Shown in pieces: positions 23,936 through 31,782 of a stretch of 39,538 nt of DNA. The DNA is from Streptomyces longispororuber (GTDB taxonomy: Bacteria; Actinomycetota; Actinomycetes; Streptomycetales; Streptomycetaceae), in the NCBI RefSeq assembly GCF_024448165.1, contig NZ_JAMOLN010000083.1:1-39538 (forward strand), in the 5' to 3' direction. The position numbers were made by a program, and so were the translations under genes. Positions within the stretch are counted from its first letter, which is position 1, and every line of letters begins with the position of its first letter. The notes beneath the pieces are model-generated. The model made no database searches, had not been told where the DNA came from, and saw only the letters and a program-made list of their open reading frames with translations.

Positions 23936-25149
23936 GTATCCCTGCCGCGGATGTCCAGGACGCGGCCACCCGAACGGGCGGCGGCGTCCTGGAAACACGG
24001 CTGACCAACCTGAGCCGGCAGGACTTCGCCCGCGACATCTGGGCACGCACGCCCCTGCTCACCCGCGGGCGCGGCGACTTCACCGACCTGTTCTCAGTCG
24101 ACGCGGTCGATGAGCTGGTCTCGCGGCGCGGGCTGCGTACGCCCTTCCTCCGCGTCGCCAAAGACGGCGCCACGCTGCCCGAGTCATCGTTCACGTCGCC
24201 CGGCGGTGTGGGAGCCTCGATCGGGGACCAGCTCGACGACACCGCACTGTGGCGCAGCTTCGCCGACGGCGCCACGCTGGTCCTCCAGGCCCTGCACCGC
24301 ACCTGGGAGCCCGTCGCCGACTTCAGTTCCCGCCTCGGTGTCGAGCTGGGGCACCCGGTGCAGGCCAATGCGTACGTCACCCCGCCACAGAGCCGAGGGT
24401 TCGACGACCACTACGACGTGCACGACGTCTTCGTGCTGCAGGTCTCTGGCACCAAGCGGTGGATCATCCATGAACCGGTCCATCCCGACCCGCTGCGGGA
24501 CCAGCCGTGGACCGAGCGCCGCTCGGACGTGGCCGAGGCGGCGAGGCGCGAAGCCCACCTCGACACCGTGCTCACGCCGGGGGATGTCCTCTATCTGCCG
24601 CGCGGCTGGTTGCACGCCGCCGAGGCCCAGGGCGCCGTCTCGATCCACCTGACGCTGGGGGTCCACAACTGGACGCGCCATGCCCTGGCTGAGCAACTCG
24701 CCCGGTCGGCGCTGCAGTTGCTGCGCGACGACCCCCAAATGCGCAGCTCCCTGCCCCTGGGTTCTGACGAGCCGGGCGACGACGACCTCGCGATGGTCCG
24801 CGCACGCCTCATCGCGGCACTGGCGGAAGCAGACGCCGCGCCGCAGTTCCATCGGGCCCGGCGCCGTCAGGCTCGCCCGGCACCGCTGGGGCCGCTCGCC
24901 CAACTCGCGGCCGTCAACGACCTCGCGCCCGCCACGCACGTGCGGCTGCGCGGCGCCTTGGAAGCACGGCTCGAAGGCCGCCGTCTGCACTCGCGTGTCG
25001 GCTGGCTCGACTTTCCGGACGAACAACTCCCGCTCGTGGCAAGCCTGCTGGAGGGCCACGTGCACGCGGCGGGCGACCTGGGGACGGCATTCGTCGACAG
25101 GCTCCTGCGCGCGGGCGTGCTCGTGCCCGCCGGACCACCTGGACCATGA
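23932..25149 (+). CDS. JmjC/cupin-4 family Fe(II)/2-oxoglutarate oxygenase
   Basis: 405 residues from TTG 23932, which overlaps the peptide stop (TTGA); no ATG or GTG is available before the conserved N-terminal region, so coupling by reinitiation is likely. LSRQDFARDIWARTPLLTRG is the typical start of the ribosomal-oxygenase-like (YcfD/RoxA, MINA53, NO66) group. The metal triad is H160-x-D162 in DDHYDVHDVF and H228 in YLPRGWLHAAEA, and VLQVSGTKRWIIHEP is the strand with the 2-oxoglutarate-binding Lys. A C-terminal helical/winged region of about 130 residues follows, as in those enzymes. Known relatives hydroxylate His or Arg in ribosomal proteins. Here the adjacent repeat peptide is the obvious candidate substrate (its His, Asp or Gln), by inference. 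Confidence 0.88.
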   Translation: MSIPAADVQDAATRTGGGVLETRLTNLSRQDFARDIWARTPLLTRGRGDFTDLFSVDAVDELVSRRGLRTPFLRVAKDGATLPESSFTSPGGVGASIGDQLDDTALWRSFADGATLVLQALHRTWEPVADFSSRLGVELGHPVQANAYVTPPQSRGFDDHYDVHDVFVLQVSGTKRWIIHEPVHPDPLRDQPWTERRSDVAEAARREAHLDTVLTPGDVLYLPRGWLHAAEAQGAVSIHLTLGVHNWTRHALAEQLARSALQLLRDDPQMRSSLPLGSDEPGDDDLAMVRARLIAALAEADAAPQFHRARRRQARPAPLGPLAQLAAVNDLAPATHVRLRGALEARLEGRRLHSRVGWLDFPDEQLPLVASLLEGHVHAAGDLGTAFVDRLLRAGVLVPAGPPGP

Positions 25150-25150
25150 C

Positions 25151-26065
25151 GTGACGGGAGGAGACGCCGCAGCAAGGTTCTTCTGCGCGGACGCCGCCCG
25201 GCTGCGCGGTGACACACTCGCCGGCACGGCTCCGTACGGCGTCACCTGGATCCTCATCGAGTACCTGGCCGGCTGGCCGCCCAACGGCTTCGACGGCCTG
25301 CCACTCGAACCCGAAACCAAACAACTCGTCTTCGACGCGGCCCATGCCATGCGGGCACGCATACTGCTCGTCCGACGCCACCACCGCAGCAGGGCGCCCG
25401 ACGGACCCCGTGACTGGGCCGTCCTGCGCTACGCGGACGACGGCACGCACCGGCAGACCCGGGGCACCTGGCAACGTGACGAGGACCTGGCCGGCATCGT
25501 CGACGCGCTCGCCGCTCCGGGCGAGACCGGCCACCCCCCGATGGTCCTCGTCTGCGCCCATGGCCAACATGACACCTGCTGCGCCGTGCGCGGCCGGCCG
25601 GTGGCGCGGGTCCTGAGCGAACGCTGGCCGGAGCTGGTCTGGGAATGCACACACGTGGGCGGCGACAGGTTCGCCGCGAACGTCGTGGTCGCCCCCGACG
25701 GCGTCTACTACGGCAACCTCGACGCCACCTCGTCCGTCACCGCGATCGCGGAGCACTTGGCCGACCGCGTTCACCCGGACCACCTGCGCGGATACACGAA
25801 CCTCTTCCCGCCCCAACAGGCCGCCGTGGCCGCGGTCCTGAGGGAGTTCGGGCCGGCGGGTCGCCATCACTACGTGGTGGAGGACACGGCGAGATTCGGC
25901 GACCGCTGGAACGTCCGCGTCACCGGCCGGACACCCCGGTCACCGGTGCACGACGTCGAGGTGCGCTCCTACCGAACCGCGCCGCGACAGCTCACCTGCC
26001 GGGGGCTTTCGATGAGTTCAGCGGTGGTCTACGAGGCCCGGCTGAGTCCCGTCGGCCGATGGTGA
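25151..26065 (+). CDS. Sucrase/ferredoxin-like (Apd1-type, thioredoxin-fold Fe-S) protein
   Basis: 304 residues from GTG 25151, one base after the oxygenase TGA. Two family motifs are present: VCAHGQHDTCCAVRG (C135, C143, C144) and CTHVGGDRFAANVVV (C166, H168). In yeast Apd1-type proteins the corresponding Cys and His residues coordinate a [2Fe-2S] cluster in a thioredoxin-like fold; here the second His of HVGGH is Asp, as in many bacterial members. YYGNLDATS and GYTNLFPPQQAAV are also family segments. A C-terminal extension of about 60 residues ends the protein. It may supply reducing power or maintain iron for the oxygenase; this is inference from position. Confidence 0.85.
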   Translation: MTGGDAAARFFCADAARLRGDTLAGTAPYGVTWILIEYLAGWPPNGFDGLPLEPETKQLVFDAAHAMRARILLVRRHHRSRAPDGPRDWAVLRYADDGTHRQTRGTWQRDEDLAGIVDALAAPGETGHPPMVLVCAHGQHDTCCAVRGRPVARVLSERWPELVWECTHVGGDRFAANVVVAPDGVYYGNLDATSSVTAIAEHLADRVHPDHLRGYTNLFPPQQAAVAAVLREFGPAGRHHYVVEDTARFGDRWNVRVTGRTPRSPVHDVEVRSYRTAPRQLTCRGLSMSSAVVYEARLSPVGRW

Positions 26066-26124
26066 CCTCACGGGCAGCACCCAGGAGGGCTTGCCGCCAT
26101 TCCGGCGTCGACTGATCGGTAGCC

Positions 26125-26262
26125 CTACGCCTTACGGACGGGCCGTACGCAGATGGCGTCGACGCCGGCGCCCAGGCGGCTGACCCAGGTGTCCTTCTGG
26201 AACTTCTCGTCGGTGCTGCGGGGGCAGTCGCCAGAGACCGTGGTCAGTTCGCTGGTTGCCAT
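26125..26262 (-). CDS. Small ORF of unknown function (possibly a gene remnant)
   Basis: 45 residues (MATSELTTVSGDCPRSTDEK ... VRPVRKA) from an ATG at 26262. The composition is protein-like, with VSRLGAGVDAICVRPV near the end. I do not recognise the family. Its start coincides with the left boundary of the DUF1257 remnant on the other strand, so this may be the 3' piece of a gene cut when that junction formed. Confidence 0.3.
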   Translation of the reverse strand: MATSELTTVSGDCPRSTDEKFQKDTWVSRLGAGVDAICVRPVRKA

Positions 26263-26621
26263 GTCCGCACCGCACTCATCGACACCGACCTGCTCCTCGC
26301 CGCCCTCGCCGAACTCGGCCACCCGGACGCCGAGGTGCACGACAAACCCGTGAAGCTGCGCAACCGGTGGGGCGCGCGGTCCACCGCCGAGGTCGTCGTC
26401 CGCGTCCCCGACGGCTCCTTCGGCTTCAGCCGTGGCACTGACGGCACCTACGAAGTCGTCGACGACGCCACCTCGACGCGATTGGGCAACGACCGCTGGC
26501 AACAGCGGCCGGCCCGCGCCTATGGACACGCCGCCGCCCTGCGCTACGCGGCCGAGCGCGGATGCGAGATCACCGAGGACGCCGAGCAGCCCGACGGCTG
26601 CTGCTGCGCCGGATCGTCTGA
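26254..26621 (+). pseudogene. DUF1257 (ycf35-like) gene, 5'-truncated and frameshifted
   Basis: The frame reads VRTALIDTDLLLAALAELGH, then KLRNRWGARSTAEVVVRVP and DGTYEVVDDATSTRLGNDRW, which I recognise as the DUF1257 family. No start codon exists in frame before VRTALI, where the family normally has a short MSH... beginning. Near 26595 the frame changes: read one base shifted, CGGCTGCTGCTG continues as RLLLRRIV and stops at 26619-26621, the expected family end, whereas the open frame runs on as nonsense. Two independent lesions make this a pseudogene. Normal function of the family is unclear. Confidence 0.7.
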
Positions 26622-26670
26622 CCGTTCCACCTTGACCGGGCAGCACGACGACCGGGCGACCGCCCAGTGC

Positions 26671-26705
26671 CGTCCGGGTGCAGATCGTCGATCTGCACCC
26701 GGACG
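26671..26705. terminator. 35-bp near-perfect palindrome (terminator)
   Basis: 17-bp arms (26671-26687 and 26689-26705, left arm CGTCCGGGTGCAGATCG) around a single T. As RNA it would fold with a small loop into a very stable hairpin. It lies 39 bp beyond the stop of the convergent GH62 gene and after the DUF1257 wreck. Confidence 0.85.
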
Positions 26706-26743
26706 ACGAACCGTGCTCATGCACCTGGCTACGGCCCAGGTGG

Positions 26744-28225
26744 TCAGCGCTGCAGGGTCAGCAGACCCGGACGGTAGGGGAGGAGGCCGTAGTCACCGCC
26801 TGAGCTCGGGCTGCGCCCTTGGTAGAGGAGTTGCAGGGTGCAGGGATCGACGGTCATGGTCTGATCGGCGCTGGTGCGGATGAGTTCGCCGTGGCTGATG
26901 TCGTTGGTCCAGGTGGCGCCGCTGTTGGCCTTGCCGGCGAAGGGATTGCTCTCGGTCGCGGCCTGGGGCGTCCACGAGCCGTTGAGGCTGGAGGCGGTGA
27001 ACGAGCGGAAGTAGCGCCCCTGCGCGCCGATGGCCTCGACGATCATGAGGTAGCGGTTCTGGCCCTGCAGCTTGTAGACCTGCGGCGCCTCGAACAGGTT
27101 GTTCGTCGTGTCGCTCATGACCACGGTCGAGTTCGTGCCGAAGCTGCCGGGGAAGTTCCCGATCGGCATGCTGGCCCGGTAGATCTTGCCGTTGTCGCCG
27201 GCGAAGAACAGGTACATGTTCGTGCCGTCACCGATGAGCGTCTGGTCGATGGGCCCGGTGCCGGAGTCGGAGATGCTCCCGGAGAAGAGCACCTGCGGGG
27301 ACGACCAGCCATCGGGGTTGGTGGGGTCGCTCGACGTCCGGTAGGAGAAGGCGGTTGCGCCCCACTGGTAGGTGAGCACCCAGATGTTCTTCGGAGCGAA
27401 GTAGAAGAGCGTCGGCGCGACGGTGGCAGACGACATTTTGTTCTGGCCGGCCGAGGCCATCTCCGACCAGTTGGTGAACAGGTCGAAGTTCATCGAACCC
27501 CAGCTGGTGCCCGTGTCGTGCGTCGTCGCGTAGACGAGTTGTCTGCCGTTGTAGGGGACGACGGTGAAGTCCTTGAGGGAGACCCATCCCGACTTGGGCT
27601 GTGCCAGCGCGCCCGTCGATGTCCAGCGGTAGCTCGACGGAAGGTCACACGAGCCGCCGCCGGCGTCGTCGCCGACCTTGACGAGCTGCCACTGCTGGTT
27701 CGTGCCGCCCCAGTCGTCGTACTGGACGACGTTGGCGCTGTCGGCGGTGGAGGCGCCTTGTACTTCGAGGGCCTTGTTGCTGTGGCGCGAGATCAGCCGC
27801 ACGTAGCCGTCTGAGCTGTCGGCCAGCCGCCACTGCTGGTTGGTGGCGTTCAGGTCGGTCCACTGGACGATCGAGCCGCCGTTCGCGGTGGACCAGTTGT
27901 AGACGTCCAGCACCTTGCCGGAAAGACGGGATTTGATGCGGTAGTAGCCGTCGCCGGTAGGGACGAACTGCCACTGCTGCTGGTCCTGGTCGTTCCTGGA
28001 CCACTGGGTGATGCGGGCGCCATCGGTGGTCGCCCTGTTGTAGACGTCCAGGGCCTTGCCGCTGTTCCGGTTGACCAGCACGTACGAGGCGTTGGTGTCC
28101 ACGGTCGCCGCTTCGGCGGGCTGGGCGCCGAGGAAGGCGGCCACGAGCAACAGGGGCGACAGGACGGTGAGGATGCGTCTGAGCAGGCGTCTTGGACGGG
28201 CCGGGGACGGGTTGCGACACCACAT
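26744..28225 (-). CDS. Secreted GH62 alpha-L-arabinofuranosidase with N-terminal ricin-type lectin module
   Basis: 493 residues from ATG 28225 with AAGGAGG six bases upstream. A long basic leader (MWCRNPSPARPRRLLRRIL) and hydrophobic core with cleavage near AEAA|TV indicate export; the Arg pair is not a strict Tat motif. Residues about 45-185 form a beta-trefoil lectin (RicinB/CBM13 type) with three repeats, each ending in a Q-x-W signature (QQQWQF, NQQWRL, NQQWQL). The GH62 domain follows from SCDLPSSYRWTST, with catalytic Asp in SLKDFTVV, Asp in GPIDQTLI and Glu in LFEAPQVYK. It removes arabinose side chains from arabinoxylan outside the cell, complementing the divergent xylanase. Confidence 0.92.
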   Translation of the reverse strand: MWCRNPSPARPRRLLRRILTVLSPLLLVAAFLGAQPAEAATVDTNASYVLVNRNSGKALDVYNRATTDGARITQWSRNDQDQQQWQFVPTGDGYYRIKSRLSGKVLDVYNWSTANGGSIVQWTDLNATNQQWRLADSSDGYVRLISRHSNKALEVQGASTADSANVVQYDDWGGTNQQWQLVKVGDDAGGGSCDLPSSYRWTSTGALAQPKSGWVSLKDFTVVPYNGRQLVYATTHDTGTSWGSMNFDLFTNWSEMASAGQNKMSSATVAPTLFYFAPKNIWVLTYQWGATAFSYRTSSDPTNPDGWSSPQVLFSGSISDSGTGPIDQTLIGDGTNMYLFFAGDNGKIYRASMPIGNFPGSFGTNSTVVMSDTTNNLFEAPQVYKLQGQNRYLMIVEAIGAQGRYFRSFTASSLNGSWTPQAATESNPFAGKANSGATWTNDISHGELIRTSADQTMTVDPCTLQLLYQGRSPSSGGDYGLLPYRPGLLTLQR

Positions 28226-28291
28226 CAGGGGCCTCCTTGGGGGTGGGGGCGAGAGGAACGGAGGAGTGGCCGAACCAGGTTGTTTTCGAAG

Positions 28292-28305
28292 ACTTTTCGG
28301 AAAGT
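28292..28305. promoter_or_regulatory. Inverted repeat in the GH62 leader
   Basis: ACTTT-TCGG-AAAGT within cttttcggaaagttc. It lies downstream of the predicted GH62 start point and resembles the GAAAnTTTC elements found upstream of Streptomyces xylanase genes. Probable repressor site. Confidence 0.5.
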
Positions 28306-28326
28306 TCTCGGATCCTGTGACGCCAC

Positions 28327-28355
28327 AAGCTAGGAACGAGAGGCTCTTTGGTCAA
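28327..28355 (-). promoter_or_regulatory. GH62 promoter
   Basis: On the minus strand, TTGACC (28350-28355) and TAGCTT (28327-28332) are spaced by 17 bp, a good vegetative-type promoter. Transcription would start near 28320, about 95 bp before the ATG. Confidence 0.6.
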
Positions 28356-28525
28356 GGTCTGTCACAGAGCTGTCCGTAAACCGCGGTCGATCCAAGAGGG
28401 TCTGTGGGGAGGCGAGTTGAGGAATATGTCATCCGTGCACCCACCCTTGCCCTGGTCCGACCTGGCCCACTGGTGTCCTGCGAGGTCGGGGCGGGGAGTG
28501 TGCTCGTCAGATCCGATCCGACCCT

Positions 28526-28554
28526 GAAAGTTTCGGTTGTGTACCGGAAATTTC
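28526..28554. promoter_or_regulatory. Imperfect inverted repeat upstream of the xylanase promoter
   Basis: GAAAGTTTCGGT - TGTGT - ACCGGAAATTTC: 12-bp arms with 10 of 12 pairs. Each arm itself contains a GAAAnTTTC-like element reported upstream of Streptomyces xylanase genes. It ends 11 bp before the proposed -35. Confidence 0.6.
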
Positions 28555-28565
28555 TGCAGGGAGTA

Positions 28566-28595
28566 TTGACGGTTCACCGCCAACTCCTCAATCAT
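28566..28595 (+). promoter_or_regulatory. Putative xylanase promoter
   Basis: TTGACG (28566-28571), 18-bp spacer, AATCAT (28590-28595). The -35 is good and the -10 weak. It gives a leader of about 170 nt containing the stem GGTTCG-N6-CGAACC at 28618-28635. Confidence 0.45.
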
Positions 28596-28773
28596 CCCTG
28601 TCTGAAGAACCGGCCATGGTTCGGAATGTCGAACCGCCTCGGCCCTGGGCAACCTGTGCTGCATGGCAGGACCACGCACAGCTGCACGACACGCGCCCGT
28701 CTGCCGCGCGGGACCGGGTGAGGCATTCCCCGCACGTCAGTCCGTACGTGACATCTACCTTGGAGGCACAGCC

Positions 28774-30207
28774 ATGGGCTTGCACGCCCCTCCCAGACCC
28801 CTTGCTCACCGGCAGATCCGCAGCCTGCTGCCCCTGCTGATCGCGGGCGTCCTCGGTGCCGTCCTCGCGCTGGCCGCGCCACCGTCCGCACACGCCGCCG
28901 AGAGCACGCTCGGCGCCGCGGCGGCGCAGAGCGGCCGCTACTTCGGTACCGCCATCGCCTCGGGCAAGCTGGGCGACTCGGCGTACACGACGATCGCGGG
29001 CCGTGAGTTCAACTCGGTGACGGCCGAGAACGAGATGAAGATCGACGCCACCGAACCGCAGCGCGGCCAGTTCAGCTTCACCGCCGGCGACCGCGTCTAC
29101 AACTGGGCGGTGCAGAACGGCAAGCAGGTGCGCGGCCACACCCTGGCCTGGCACTCCCAGCAGCCCAGCTGGATGCAGAGCCTCAGCGGCAGCACCCTGC
29201 GCCAGGCGATGATCGACCACATCAACGGCGTGATGGGCCACTACAAGGGCAAGATCGCCCAGTGGGACGTCGTGAACGAGGCCTTCGCCGACGGCAGTTC
29301 GGGTTCCCGCCGCGACTCCAACCTGCAGCGCACCGGCAACGACTGGATCGAGGTCGCCTTCCGCACCGCGCGCGCCGCCGATCCGGCCGCCAAACTCTGT
29401 TACAACGACTACAACATCGAGGACTGGACCTGGGCCAAGACCCAGGCCGTGTACTCCATGGTCAAGGACTTCAAGCAGCGCGGCGTGCCGATCGACTGCG
29501 TCGGGTTCCAGTCGCACTTCAACAGCGGCAGCCCCTACAACAGCAACTTCCGCACCACCCTGCAGAGTTTCGCCGCCCTCGGCGTCGACGTGGCCGTCAC
29601 CGAACTCGACATCCAGGGCGCCTCGGCCACGACCTACGCCAACGTGACCAACGACTGCCTGGCCGTCTCGCGCTGCCTCGGCATCACCGTCTGGGGCGTG
29701 CGGGACTCCGACTCCTGGCGATCGGGCGACACGCCGCTGCTGTTCAACAATGACGGCAGCAAGAAGGCCGCCTACACCGCCGTCCTCAACGCGCTCAACG
29801 GCGGCACCACCACGCCGCCCACGGGCGGCGGCGGAACGATCAAGGGCGTCGGTTCCGGCCGCTGCCTGGACGTGCCCAACTCCAGTACCACCGACGGCAC
29901 TCAGGTTCAGCTGTGGGACTGCTCCAGCGGCACCAATCAGCAGTGGACGTACACCGACGCCGGTGAACTCAAGGTCTACGGCAACAAGTGCCTGGACGCC
30001 GCCGGCACCGGCAGCGGCGCCAAGGTCCAGATCTACAGCTGCTGGGGCGCCGACAACCAGAAGTGGCGCCTCAACTCCGACGGATCCATCGCCGGTGTCC
30101 AGTCGGGCCTCTGCCTCGACGCTGTCGGGGCGGGCACCGCCAACGGCACCCAGATCCAGCTCTACTCCTGCTCGAACGGCAGCAACCAGCGCTGGACCCG
30201 CACCTGA
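28774..30207 (+). CDS. xlnA: Secreted GH10 endo-1,4-beta-xylanase with CBM13 lectin domain (XlnA type)
   Basis: 477 residues from ATG 28774 (TGGAGG upstream). A 41-residue signal peptide ends AHA|AESTLGAAA. The GH10 (beta/alpha)8 domain has acid/base Glu in QWDVVNEAF (E169 of the precursor, 128 mature) and the nucleophile in VAVTELDIQG. The Thr/Pro/Gly linker TTTPPTGGGG leads into a C-terminal CBM13 beta-trefoil with three repeats (GRCLDVPNSSTTDG, NKCLDAAGTGSG, GLCLDAVGAGTANG; Q-x-W motifs NQQWTY, NQKWRL, NQRWTR). Length and architecture match the Streptomyces lividans XlnA enzyme. It hydrolyses the xylan backbone outside the cell. Confidence 0.95.
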   Translation: MGLHAPPRPLAHRQIRSLLPLLIAGVLGAVLALAAPPSAHAAESTLGAAAAQSGRYFGTAIASGKLGDSAYTTIAGREFNSVTAENEMKIDATEPQRGQFSFTAGDRVYNWAVQNGKQVRGHTLAWHSQQPSWMQSLSGSTLRQAMIDHINGVMGHYKGKIAQWDVVNEAFADGSSGSRRDSNLQRTGNDWIEVAFRTARAADPAAKLCYNDYNIEDWTWAKTQAVYSMVKDFKQRGVPIDCVGFQSHFNSGSPYNSNFRTTLQSFAALGVDVAVTELDIQGASATTYANVTNDCLAVSRCLGITVWGVRDSDSWRSGDTPLLFNNDGSKKAAYTAVLNALNGGTTTPPTGGGGTIKGVGSGRCLDVPNSSTTDGTQVQLWDCSSGTNQQWTYTDAGELKVYGNKCLDAAGTGSGAKVQIYSCWGADNQKWRLNSDGSIAGVQSGLCLDAVGAGTANGTQIQLYSCSNGSNQRWTRT

Positions 30208-30293
30208 TCAGGCCTGTCACAAAGGGGAGGGCGAAACGGTGACGGCCTGTGGTGCGGCCTCCCCCACCCCTCCACGACGACCTGCCTGATGGT

Positions 30294-30326
30294 CCCGGGT
30301 CACCGCCCTGGCGGCGGCGACCCGGG
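30294..30326. terminator. Hairpin terminator after the xylanase gene
   Basis: CCCGGGTCaCCGCC (30294-30307) pairs with GGCGGcGACCCGGG (30313-30326) with one mismatch and a 5-nt loop; 87 bp past the stop. The rest of the gap to 30513 contains no gene I can support. Confidence 0.75.
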
Positions 30327-30513
30327 CGATCGGCGTACGCGAGGGCGATCCTGATCGTCCACTGCCGGCACGACCACCTGCCAGTGCTCCAAGCCCGCCG
30401 CGTATCTCGGTTGATCTGGACCCTGGCGTCTGAATACTGGTTGTCGTCTCAGTCGATCGAGCCTAGGCCCGGACTGTCGGACCGGGCCAGTGGAGGGCCT
30501 GCGAGATTTGACC

Positions 30514-31404
30514 ATGCACGATGACCAAGTGGACGTGACCACCGAAGTCGTTGCGACCTTGATCCAGGAACAGTTCCCCCAGTGGCGGGGCAAGGCTATC
30601 CGGCTCGTGTCGTCGACCGGGACGGTCAACGCCATCTTCCGCATCGGGAACGGCCTTTCCGCGCGTTTCCCGCTGCGTCTGGCCGATCCTGGCGAGACGC
30701 TGGCGGTTCTGGAACAGGAGGCCGAGGCGAGCGCGGAACTGGCACAGGTGTCTCGGTTTCCCGCCCCGGAACCCGTCGCCTTGGGAAAGCCAGGGGCGGG
30801 TTTCCCCATGCCGTGGTCGGTCCAGACATGGGTGCCGGGAACGGTCGCCTTCGACGCCGACCCGAGTGGATCGGACGCCTTCGCCGAGGACCTTGCGGCC
30901 TTCATCGCAGCTCTGCGGAGAGCCGAGACGCGCGGGCGGCGTTTCAGCGGTCAAGGCCGTGGTGGCGTTCTCGCTCACCACGACGACTGGATGGCGGAGT
31001 GCTTCGAGCAGAGCGAGAGACTGCTCGACGTGCCCCGGCTGCGCCAAGCGTGGGGCCACTTCCGGGAGTTGCCGCGCACGAGTGCCGACGTGATGAGCCA
31101 CGGTGACCTGATTCCCGGCAACGTACTGGTCGCGGGCGACCGGCTCAGCGGCGTACTCGACACCGGAAGCTTCGGCCCGGCCGATCCCGCGCTGGACCTG
31201 GTCAGCGTCTGGCACCTGTTGGAGTCAGGCCCGCGGGACGTGTTCCGGTGGACACTGGGCTGTGACGACCTGGAGTGGGAGCGCGGCAAGGCATGGGCGT
31301 TCCAACAGGCGATGGGTGTCGTCTGGTACTACGTCGAGAGCAATCCGACGATGAGCAGAATGGGGCGCCGGACACTCGACCGCATTCAGGCGTCGATGGA
31401 GTGA
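30514..31404 (+). CDS. Aminoglycoside-phosphotransferase-fold kinase (APH family)
   Basis: 296 residues from ATG 30514 (GTG 30490 possible). Starts with a nucleotide-binding lobe (SSTGTVNAIFRIGNGLSARFP); the catalytic loop is SHGDLIPGNVLV (H-G-D-x4-N), followed by GVLDTGSFGPADPALDL in the DFG-like position. Small-molecule kinases of this family phosphorylate antibiotics, macrolides or sugars; the sequence does not reveal which, and such genes are often not resistance determinants. Monocistronic. Confidence 0.85.
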   Translation: MHDDQVDVTTEVVATLIQEQFPQWRGKAIRLVSSTGTVNAIFRIGNGLSARFPLRLADPGETLAVLEQEAEASAELAQVSRFPAPEPVALGKPGAGFPMPWSVQTWVPGTVAFDADPSGSDAFAEDLAAFIAALRRAETRGRRFSGQGRGGVLAHHDDWMAECFEQSERLLDVPRLRQAWGHFRELPRTSADVMSHGDLIPGNVLVAGDRLSGVLDTGSFGPADPALDLVSVWHLLESGPRDVFRWTLGCDDLEWERGKAWAFQQAMGVVWYYVESNPTMSRMGRRTLDRIQASME

Positions 31405-31782
31405 TGCCGCCCCGGTCGTAGGTCGTGACAGAGCCGATCACTGACCAGTCAGGAGTCGTCTGCCCTTCTGTTCGGGTCGGCCTCGTCGGTGACAGATGGC
31501 AATAGCACGGCGAGACGACGACGGTCACTGCCGAGCGTGTGGTCCACGAGCTGAGCGGCTATCTCGTCGACGGCACCCGGGTGCTGCGACCGACGGCCGA
31601 TGGATCGGCGGTGGTGTGCCAACTGTTGAGCGAGACCGCCTCGGACGGCGGAAGCCTCACAAGGGAACAAGTCCGTTGGGCGTCGCCCTCTGAGGTTGTC
31701 GATGCCGAACTGCCCGTGCCGGTAAGGGGCTGTCTCCAGGGGCACACGCTTTCCACGGGGGCTTGTCCGAGAAGGGGAGGGC
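31405..31782. other. Gap without a confident gene
   Basis: Frames are open on both strands but none has a good start or a family I can recognise. The minus-strand frame ending at 31449 (AQLVDHTLGSDRRRLAVLLP) and the plus-strand frame from 31539 (VHELSGYLVDGTRVLRP) both look faintly protein-like. One may be a decayed gene; I leave it unassigned. No terminator hairpin stands out. Confidence 0.35.

Noticed and set aside
23660..24046. Minus-strand frame with TRRTGGTTVGRTFRPTIGT-like repeats opposite the peptide gene
   Set aside because: It arises from the same 69-bp repeats; no RBS, and it overlaps the start of the oxygenase. The plus strand has AGGAGGA and coupled downstream genes.
30514..31404. 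Calling the APH-family gene an aminoglycoside resistance determinant
   Set aside because: Only the fold is supported; sequence does not indicate antibiotic substrate and most such genomic kinases are unassigned.
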